From an uncultured Bartonella sp. (GTDB taxonomy: Bacteria > Pseudomonadota > Alphaproteobacteria > Rhizobiales > Rhizobiaceae): a stretch of DNA of 64,000 nucleotides. The notes under the pieces were generated by a model. That model was not told where the DNA came from. It ran no database searches and saw nothing but the letters and a program-made list of their open reading frames with translations. A program made the position numbers and the translations under genes. The stretch lies in assembly GCA_946478235.1 (NCBI GenBank), contig CAMLBF010000001.1, forward strand, positions 434,001-498,000, in the 5' to 3' direction. Positions 1 to 7,540 of this stretch are shown in pieces. Every line of letters begins with the position of its first letter. Positions within the stretch are counted from its first letter, which is position 1.

Positions 1-1082
1 GTTTGCTTGATCGCATCGGTTGCAAGCACAGGCAAACTGTCATATGCCACGCCAACGTCGGCTAGATGACGCGGAACGCCTGTTCTTTGCATGATTGTAT
101 CAATAAAAGTTATAAATGCTTCGGATTGCTGCGCGATAGTCTGTTGCCCGCCTACCCCCAACATATTTGCCAATTGGGCATAATATTTTTCAGCAGCTTG
201 CCGGTTAAATCTTAAAACAGGTACCAGCATAAGTGTGTTCGCCAAACTATGCGGCAAGTGATAATGGCTGCAAAGAGGATGCGCCAATGCGTGAACGGCT
301 CCGACTGGCGAATTGGCAAAGGCTTGCCCAGCCATATGTGCACCAAGCAGCATCGCTTCACGGGCGTCTTTATTATTCCCATCTTCATAGGTCGATACAA
401 TGTTATCTGCCAGAAGCTTTAAGCCTTCACACGCAAAAGCATCTGAAACAGGATTTTTCTTAATCTTACCGGTATAAGCTTCAATCGCGTGCACCATAGC
501 ATCAATGCCCGTTGCTGCCGTTTGATCGCGGGCTAAACCAATTGTCAGTTCACCATCAAGCAAAACCCTATCGGCAAACAGTTGTTGGGCAACAACACCC
601 ATTCTGGTTGCCGCCCCCACTGTCAGAACAGAAACATTGGTTGCTTCCGAACCTGGCCCAGCCGTCGTGGGGATTTGCACAAGCGGTAGCCTTTTACTCG
701 TTATATTATCTTGCCCATAAATATCTTTCAGCTTTTGATCCGATGCCAATAATACAGCTGTTATTTTTGCCACATCCATCGACGAGCCGCCACCAAAGCC
801 AATAACGATGTTAACGCCTGCTGCCCTTGCCTTATTTGCGCAATCAAGAGCCATAATTTCAGTTGGATTGGTAACAACTTGATCGAATACAACAACCTTA
901 AAACCATTGCTTTCTAACGAAATTTTTGCTGGTTCTAAAATACCACTTTTATGGAGGCTTTCATCGGTTACAATAAGAACCCTGCGTCCATCATAATACC
1001 GATCGATAAATTCGCCTAAATGACGCGCCCCACCCCATTCAACAGTAATAGACGGTACCGAATTAAAACAAAAAGCTTGCAT
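1..1082 (-). CDS. Iron-containing alcohol dehydrogenase (C-terminus beyond window)
   Basis: Group III (iron-dependent) alcohol dehydrogenase, an NAD(P)-linked oxidoreductase for alcohols or hydroxy acids. About 360 residues are visible and the C-terminal end lies outside the window. The nucleotide-binding loop GFGGGSSMD is at residues 95-103. The usual metal ligands are present as Asp194 and His198 (TGIDAMVHAIEAY), His264 (GAVHALAHPL) and His278 (LPHSLANTLM). The ATG start is at 1080-1082. The gene lies 81 bp downstream of the succinate-semialdehyde dehydrogenase gene on the same strand, so the two are probably co-transcribed. A 4-hydroxybutyrate dehydrogenase role (4-hydroxybutyrate to succinate semialdehyde) would fit that partner; this is inference, and the family is too broad to fix the substrate. 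Confidence 0.85.
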   Translation of the reverse strand, partial: MQAFCFNSVPSITVEWGGARHLGEFIDRYYDGRRVLIVTDESLHKSGILEPAKISLESNGFKVVVFDQVVTNPTEIMALDCANKARAAGVNIVIGFGGGSSMDVAKITAVLLASDQKLKDIYGQDNITSKRLPLVQIPTTAGPGSEATNVSVLTVGAATRMGVVAQQLFADRVLLDGELTIGLARDQTAATGIDAMVHAIEAYTGKIKKNPVSDAFACEGLKLLADNIVSTYEDGNNKDAREAMLLGAHMAGQAFANSPVGAVHALAHPLCSHYHLPHSLANTLMLVPVLRFNRQAAEKYYAQLANMLGVGGQQTIAQQSEAFITFIDTIMQRTGVPRHLADVGVAYDSLPVLATDAIKQ

Positions 1083-1163
1083 GAATCCGCTCCCAAGTTT
1101 ACATCACGCATTTAACTGCGTGTGACACGCAGTCAGCATAAGGGTGTCATTTTCCTATCCCGT

Positions 1164-2609
1164 CTAGTCTAAAGCATCACAAATATATTTCGTTTCCATA
1201 TATTCTTCGATGCCGTACTTTGATCCTTCCCGTCCAATGCCAGACTGTTTAACACCACCAAATGGCGCCACCTCATTGGAAATAAGACCTGTATTGTGAC
1301 CAACCATGCCATATTCCAATGCTTCACTCACCCTGACAGCACGGGCAAAATCGCGTGTATAGAAATACGCTGCAAGACCAAAAATTGTATCATTGGCCAT
1401 TTCTATTGCTTCGCTTTCATTATCGAATTTAAAGAGTGGGGCAACCGGACCAAATGTTTCTTCACGCGCAAAACGCATATCTGACGTGATATTGGTCATG
1501 ATGGTTGGTTCGTAAAATAATCCCCCCAATCTTTTTCCACCGAGAACCAATTTACCACCTTTTTCCACGGCATCAGCAATATGTTCATCAACCTTCTTAA
1601 GGGCACTTTCTTCAATCAATGGCCCTATATCCGTTGTTGGATTGATGCCATTGCCTACTTTTAAAGCTTGCACAGCCTGTTTCAACTTTTCAGTAAACGC
1701 GTCATAAACACCAGATTGTACCAAAATACGGTTGGCGCAAACACATGTTTGTCCTGCATTACGATATTTGCAGGCAATTGCTCCTTTAACAGCAGCATCA
1801 AGGTCAGCATCATCAAACACGATGAAGGGCGCATTACCCCCCAATTCAAGTGATATACGCTTAATAGTCGGGGCGCATTCTGCCATAAGCGCCCGACCAA
1901 CTTCAGTTGAGCCTGTAAAAGACAGTTTGCGTACAATTTGACTTTCGGTCAAAACTTTACCGATGCTGGACGATTTTCCAGTAACAATCTGTAATACGCC
2001 TGCTGGTATACCAGCTTTTTGCGCTAACTCTCCAAGTGCCAATGCTGTTAATGGCGTTAAACTTGCCGGACGCACAATCATTGTACAGCCTGCTGCCAGT
2101 GCTGGTGCCGCCTTACGGGTAATCATTGCAGCAGGAAAGTTCCATGGGGTAATAGCCGCCGTCACACCAATTGGCTGTTTTATAACCGTGATGCGCTGGT
2201 TGACCTGCGGTGAAGGAATGGTATCACCATAGGTGCGCTTTGCTTCTTCTGCAAACCATTCAACAAAAGATGCAGCATAAAGAATTTCACCACGCGCCTC
2301 TTTAACAGGCTTGCCCTGCTCACAGGTCATAATCATGGCAAGATCATCCGCCTGTTCAATCATCAAATCAAACCACTTGCGCAGTAAAGCAGAACGTTTT
2401 GCCGCAGGTAATGCACGCCATGATTTGAATGCTTTTTCAGATGCGTTTATGGCACCTTCAATCTGCTTTGCTGTTAAAGAAGGTACATGCCCTACTATTT
2501 CTCCATCTGCTGGATTGGTAACGGCAATCTTTGCATTGTCTTCCGCTGCTTGCCATTTGCCATCAATAAGACATTTATCTTTTAACAAGCTTTGATCGTT
2601 CAATTTCAT
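1164..2609 (-). CDS. gabD: NAD(P)-dependent succinate-semialdehyde dehydrogenase
   Basis: Aldehyde dehydrogenase of 481 residues, the usual length for GabD, which oxidises succinate semialdehyde to succinate at the end of the GABA shunt. The fold marker PWNFP is at 155-159, the general-base Glu255 lies in LELGG, and the catalytic Cys289 in GQTCVCANR. The C-terminal FGGVKQSGIGREG block is typical of the GabD branch. One oddity is Arg180 in the IVRPAS segment, where this family normally has a Lys that contacts the cofactor. A clear AGGAGG ribosome site sits about 10 bases before the ATG at 2609. It is the first gene of a two-gene operon with the iron-dependent dehydrogenase. Confidence 0.9.
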   Translation of the reverse strand: MKLNDQSLLKDKCLIDGKWQAAEDNAKIAVTNPADGEIVGHVPSLTAKQIEGAINASEKAFKSWRALPAAKRSALLRKWFDLMIEQADDLAMIMTCEQGKPVKEARGEILYAASFVEWFAEEAKRTYGDTIPSPQVNQRITVIKQPIGVTAAITPWNFPAAMITRKAAPALAAGCTMIVRPASLTPLTALALGELAQKAGIPAGVLQIVTGKSSSIGKVLTESQIVRKLSFTGSTEVGRALMAECAPTIKRISLELGGNAPFIVFDDADLDAAVKGAIACKYRNAGQTCVCANRILVQSGVYDAFTEKLKQAVQALKVGNGINPTTDIGPLIEESALKKVDEHIADAVEKGGKLVLGGKRLGGLFYEPTIMTNITSDMRFAREETFGPVAPLFKFDNESEAIEMANDTIFGLAAYFYTRDFARAVRVSEALEYGMVGHNTGLISNEVAPFGGVKQSGIGREGSKYGIEEYMETKYICDALD

Positions 2610-4178
2610 GGGATTATACCTCCTGATTAAACCGGAAACCCTTTGTTTTGATTATTAGGCAGATGAACCGGTTAGTTTGAAGGTATGGTATGAACATTTT
2701 TCTTCAAGGGCAAGCATATTGCCGTTCAACATAATGTTTAGGCAATATGTATCATGCTATTGAGGGAATTGAGAAAAATACTTTAGTTATTTGTTGGGTT
2801 TCTAGAGTATTGTCATGCCATCAAAATTGCTGAGCAAAAATCACGATACAAGATAACATCAACCATCGATAAAACTTCAATTATGGATAAATCTAAACTG
2901 ACAATCTTCAAGATTCGTCTCGTTAAAACCTTTTAGTTTTGAAATCGTCACTATCAAATTCAGATAACCCTTATTTCAAAGCACACATTATTTATCGAAA
3001 AATTTATCGCAAACATAAAACAATCACCGTATTGCATGGAAAGCAACGATCCAAACCAACAGCAGTTGTTTCCACCAAGTCATATCCATCTCATATTCAG
3101 CGCGCAAACGACTCCATCGCATGAATAACATGAACAAGATGAAAGACGCAGACGTTCTTCATCTTTAACGAAACAATCGTCATCATCACGGCGTGAAAAC
3201 ATTGTTGGCTGACCTTCTTTCATGTTTTTCAACATAGAAATCATTTTCGCCACGCAGTCACGGATCAAACATTAATCAAACGCAGTAGCCCGCTGGATAA
3301 CAGCGATATTAAACGGTAATGTAATGATGGTTATAATCAGGAAAAGGCTTCCTTAACAGGAAGTACAGTAGTGAGTACTTGCGAACAGCAATATAAGCGA
3401 CAACGTATTCCTATCGCTGCTGTTATTACGCTTGAACATGTTAATAGTAAAATTGATATGACATAGCTATCATGCCAAACATTGAAAAAAGCTGTATGAA
3501 CAAGTGTAAAGACAATTCCTCATGTAATCAGCATAAACCCTAAAATGCACATTATTTCACAATAAAACGCAGAAATGGCCTTGTCCAGGATACAAACGCA
3601 TCTAGCATTTCAATCTGGGATTGCTCTCAACCATTAATAAAACCAGCCAAAATTGTCACTTCTATTGATAACAAAACAATTGAAACCATACCGAGCCCAT
3701 TAGAGCAATCCAATCTGCCCACTCAAACTGTGGTATAAAAATATAATAAAACCCGTGCCTTTTTTCACTCTCTGAACTCTGAAACGCAGAAAAAGGTCAG
3801 CATTTTCTAAACCTTGAAAAATGGATTGAAAAATGCTCCCCAAGAACCGTGTACTTATCTGTCAATATATTTGCAGTAGTCACATCGGTACAACAAAGTA
3901 AGATCATTCTTTAAATAAGTTTCAACATGAAACTTTGTAACGAGTATGTTTTTCATTCGCTATCTGGAAGATAATCTATCCCACGGATAGACTATTAGTT
4001 GACGAAAGTTGTATTTTGAGGCTGCAATGAAATACAAAGAATAGCCTAGGTAGGCGAAGAAACACATCTAGAAAACTATATCTTAAGGCTTTAAATAACA
4101 CAATTAAGTTAGGATTTTGATCGCAATAGTGAGATTTAGTAAGCAGCCTCAGTAAACAAATACATCTCGCTAAATTAA
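2610..4178. other. Gene-poor, decayed-looking 1.57 kb stretch
   Basis: No gene of normal quality is seen. There are only short open stretches without good ribosome sites. Some read like coding remnants: a minus-strand segment near 3080-3268 (MISMLKNMKEGQPTMF), a hydrophobic 32-residue minus-strand frame at 3024-3122 (WWKQLLLVWIVAFH), and a plus-strand GTG frame at 3371-3466 (CEQQYKRQRIPIAAVITLEH). None could be assigned to a family. The stretch is AT-rich and forms the left flank of the restriction-like operon, so it is best read as degraded accessory DNA. Confidence 0.5.
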
Positions 4179-5384
4179 TTAACTCTGCGCTCCAAGAAAT
4201 CTTAAGTTGCCCTGTTGCGGATCATATTCGAATTCGGCTAGAGTTCCATTCTTAATCTTGTCCACCACCTCGTCAATAACGCTCAAGGGTACAAGAAACC
4301 ACTCTCGTGGGTGAATGGGTTTTCCAAAACGGTCCTTTATGGTGATGTCAAATTGTGCATTGCGGAAGACTTTATGCAAAAGCTTTTCTAGCTTAACCCG
4401 GTTAATATTGAAAAGTTTATAAGTCGCAACAATCTCCACATCATCCATCAAATAGGTTGGATCATTTTTAGCGCCGACAATACGGTTTTCAACCGATCCT
4501 CCTGTCACACCGATCTTATGAATAAGTTCACGATTTTGTACAATCACCGGGTATTGAGATTTTGATCGCAATACATAGATAGTACCGCTTGACAAATCAT
4601 CGGACTCTATTTCTCCAGTAAAAAGCGGTCCTATCTCTGGTTCACTGATACGCCGCCCACCATCATCTTTATAGAGTGCGCGTTGTAATGAGCGTAACAA
4701 CATATCGCTTTCCGTTCCATTGGAAAAAATCAATCGCAAACGGGCATCTCTGTCACCATTGGGCGCTTTCATTTCTTGTACAATGGCAGCCACATAAACA
4801 ATTAAACCACCAAGAATAAAATATTGTCCCTCTTTAATGTGAGCTTTAGAAAAACCGGAATCCTTGACAAAAGGAAGCGATCTTCTAAGCCCCGTCTGCA
4901 AATCTTTTTGTACCGCTTCAAACAAGGGTTTAAATTCAGCAAAATTTTCTACCGGTTTACGACTAGCAACTTCCTCCGGCTGTGTTCTTTCTGCATGCGA
5001 GCGCACATGACGTAAATTTTCAATGCTATCTTCAGATGGTGCTTCAACACCCAATTCCGCCAACAGAACATCATCATTAAGATCCGTTGTTTTCAATGGC
5101 GAATGAGATGCTTCATCCAAAAGATGATTTTTGTCAAAAGGTTGCAAAAACTCTCGCCAATGCGCATTATCACAAAGCCTGTTTAGCCGCACAGCATAGA
5201 GACGTTCAAATATATCATTTTGTTCGCCATGACTTGGTATACGTCCGTGTTCATCATAAAAACGTACTATATCTTCAAAACCTGCGATAACCCGTTCTTC
5301 TTCTGCGCTGTAGGTTCTGTGTTTTTTTTGTTCCTGTTCAACACCAAGTTCAGCCAAAAGTTCTTCATCGGATAGTCTGTTCAT
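4179..5384 (-). CDS. GIY-YIG (T5orf172/MUG113-type) nuclease subunit of restriction-like cassette
   Basis: Protein of 401 residues with a C-terminal GIY-YIG domain of the T5orf172/MUG113 kind. IYVLRS is at 269-274, KIGVT at 290-294, the expected catalytic Arg at 301 and Glu at 333, followed by the typical LLHKVFRNAQFD. GIY-YIG domains cut DNA with one metal ion. The N-terminal half holds two copies of LLAELGVE (9-16 and 107-114) and a short helical segment with GRIPS at 47-51 that resembles the C-terminus of the neighbouring helicase. The ATG overlaps the helicase stop codon (ATGA at 5384), indicating translational coupling. It is the last gene of a three-gene operon and probably the DNA-cleaving subunit. 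Family and operon are clear; the cleavage role is inferred. Confidence 0.8.
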   Translation of the reverse strand: MNRLSDEELLAELGVEQEQKKHRTYSAEEERVIAGFEDIVRFYDEHGRIPSHGEQNDIFERLYAVRLNRLCDNAHWREFLQPFDKNHLLDEASHSPLKTTDLNDDVLLAELGVEAPSEDSIENLRHVRSHAERTQPEEVASRKPVENFAEFKPLFEAVQKDLQTGLRRSLPFVKDSGFSKAHIKEGQYFILGGLIVYVAAIVQEMKAPNGDRDARLRLIFSNGTESDMLLRSLQRALYKDDGGRRISEPEIGPLFTGEIESDDLSSGTIYVLRSKSQYPVIVQNRELIHKIGVTGGSVENRIVGAKNDPTYLMDDVEIVATYKLFNINRVKLEKLLHKVFRNAQFDITIKDRFGKPIHPREWFLVPLSVIDEVVDKIKNGTLAEFEYDPQQGNLRFLGAQS

Positions 5385-7438
5385 CAGCTTTTAGCCTTAT
5401 TTCTGGCGAGCCAAGCGACACCCTCAGCCATACGCTTTTCCCATGAGTCTTGCGCTGTTATGCTTGGCAAACGACCTCGTTCCTGCTTGAATTTCAAAGC
5501 GCGCTCTGCCAAAGCGCGTGCTTCATCATAAGTTAAATTAATTTTCTTAGCTGCAACAATCTCAGACACGGTTTTTAAAGTTGCTTCATTCATAGTCTTT
5601 GACAAAATGGCGTAGGCTTCCTCAAACGGGTTGATACGGTCAATCAAGTCAATATCCAGATTGCGAACATCAAGCGCAAATTTACGCACACCGTCAACAA
5701 GCGCGGTATTGGCTGGCAAATTACTATCTGGCTGGGTATTTTGTACACTGTGTTTTTTTGCTTGTTGCACAAAGTTGAATGCTGCAATAGCTGCTTGGCG
5801 TATAGCCTCTTGATCCAGTGCATCTTCATGAGGGTAACGGTCTTTAATGATTTTCCCCATGCGTTCAATGGTTAGCTGTTCAGGGATAATATCCTTATTG
5901 AACAATCCATGACTGATGGTAGTTTTATCGGCAACAAAATCTGCAACCAACTCGTTTAAATCCTCAGAAATAATGCGCTTTGCTTCAGGACTTTTGGGTT
6001 CAATTAAGCCGTTAAGCTCAATGTGGAACTGGCCGGAAGCCTCGTTAAAACCAACATTTGGCTTGTCGGTGAGGTAGCCATGGTCACCGTAATCAAAGCC
6101 TTCCAATGGGCCTTTTTGTTTTGCTGTAAAATTGAAGCGCGGCGCCAAAACCTGTTCCATCAGCAATGAAAGAGCAATGGCTTTGATGGTGTCATTAACC
6201 GCCTCGCGCACTTGCTCATCGCCCGCATCGGGTTGGGCAATCAGGTTGGTAAAGCGCGCTTTGCTTTTGCCGGGTGCGTCGCGGGTGGCACGGCCGATAA
6301 TTTGCACAATTTCGGTTAGGCTGGAGCGATAGCCCACTGTTAGTGCATGCTCACACCATATCCAGTCAAAACCTTCCTTGGCCATGCCCAATGCAATGAT
6401 AATATCAACATAATCCCGATTGTTAGCCTGCAACGGGTTTTTCAAGGCAGAAACAACATAATCACGTTTCAGGGAATCATCATCCACCAGATCGGCAATT
6501 TTTAAGATGCGGCCATCTGGCCGCTCAACCAATTGAAAGCCGGTTTCCTCATCCACACCACGCCAAGTGCCAAGCGCTGTTAAAATATCCTCAACTTCAG
6601 TATTTTTGCCGCGCTTGGTGCTTTCCCGCGAATTGACATTGGGTATATGGATGATGGTTTTTTCATTAGGGTTCAGAACATCCATAATGGCATCAAGATA
6701 ACCATTGGTGTAAAAATAATAGCCAAGATCTAGCTCTTTTAGATATTCATATCCATTGAGCTGCTCGTAATAGGTATAGGTGACAGAAGCAAATTTCTCC
6801 TCATCTTCAGGTGAGAGAACCGGCACAGAATCGCCCCGGAAATACGATCCCGTCATAGCCACCAGATGCGCTTTGTCACGGGCAATCAATTCCCGCAACT
6901 GTGCACCCAGACGGTTGTTTTCACTGTCGCTTGAGACATGGTGAAATTCGTCAATGGCAATCATACAATTGTCAAAAACCGCAACACCTTCATTATCAAA
7001 AGCAAAACGAAATGTCGCATGAGTACAGATCAGAATTTTATCTTCACTTTGCAAGAATTCCCCAACCGCTTTAACCTTCGATGTTGATGTTTCAGAGCCG
7101 GAAGCATTACAAAGGTTCCAACGCGGTTCCACCACCCAGTCGGTAAAAAAGCCATATTGCGACAGAGGTTGGTTTGAAAAAGAACCGCCGATGGAACGTT
7201 CCGGCACACAGATAATGGCTTTTTTAATACCTTGATGATAGAGTTTGTCGAGAGCTATAAACATCAATGCGCGTGACTTACCAGATGCTGGCGGAGACTT
7301 TATGAGCAAATATTGTTCGCCACGCATATTATAGGCACGCTCCTGCATGGGGCGCATACCCAATTCATTGGCTTTTTTGGAAACGCCAGTGTGCGCCATA
7401 CGCACCTGCACAGCAGGGACAAATTTTCTGATATCCAT
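5384..7438 (-). CDS. DEAD/DEAH-type SF2 helicase subunit of restriction-like cassette
   Basis: Superfamily 2 helicase/translocase of 684 residues. Motif I is SPPASGKS at 48-55, motif II is DEFH at 163-166, motif III region MTGSYF at 195-200, and motif VI QIIGRATR at 379-386. This is the set seen in ResIII-type restriction motors. The last ~38 residues contain GRLPS followed by a WEKR segment, resembling a small helicase-associated helical unit also found near the N-terminus of the nuclease encoded next. There is no nuclease motif in the protein itself. It lies 102 bp downstream of the methyltransferase gene and overlaps the nuclease gene, so the three are one operon. Probable role: ATP-driven translocation toward cleavage after recognition by the methyltransferase subunit. 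Confidence 0.85.
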   Translation of the reverse strand: MDIRKFVPAVQVRMAHTGVSKKANELGMRPMQERAYNMRGEQYLLIKSPPASGKSRALMFIALDKLYHQGIKKAIICVPERSIGGSFSNQPLSQYGFFTDWVVEPRWNLCNASGSETSTSKVKAVGEFLQSEDKILICTHATFRFAFDNEGVAVFDNCMIAIDEFHHVSSDSENNRLGAQLRELIARDKAHLVAMTGSYFRGDSVPVLSPEDEEKFASVTYTYYEQLNGYEYLKELDLGYYFYTNGYLDAIMDVLNPNEKTIIHIPNVNSRESTKRGKNTEVEDILTALGTWRGVDEETGFQLVERPDGRILKIADLVDDDSLKRDYVVSALKNPLQANNRDYVDIIIALGMAKEGFDWIWCEHALTVGYRSSLTEIVQIIGRATRDAPGKSKARFTNLIAQPDAGDEQVREAVNDTIKAIALSLLMEQVLAPRFNFTAKQKGPLEGFDYGDHGYLTDKPNVGFNEASGQFHIELNGLIEPKSPEAKRIISEDLNELVADFVADKTTISHGLFNKDIIPEQLTIERMGKIIKDRYPHEDALDQEAIRQAAIAAFNFVQQAKKHSVQNTQPDSNLPANTALVDGVRKFALDVRNLDIDLIDRINPFEEAYAILSKTMNEATLKTVSEIVAAKKINLTYDEARALAERALKFKQERGRLPSITAQDSWEKRMAEGVAWLARNKAKS

Positions 7439-7540
7439 TAAGCGGCTCCTCTATTTATTAAGCATCATTCGCAAAAGCTGCATTTTTCAAATAAAATGAT
7501 GCAGTTCTATGGTAACAAACGAAAAAAAAGCATGTACATT

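Noticed and set aside
2939..3124. 61-residue plus-strand frame
   Set aside because: No ribosome site, no coding-like composition.
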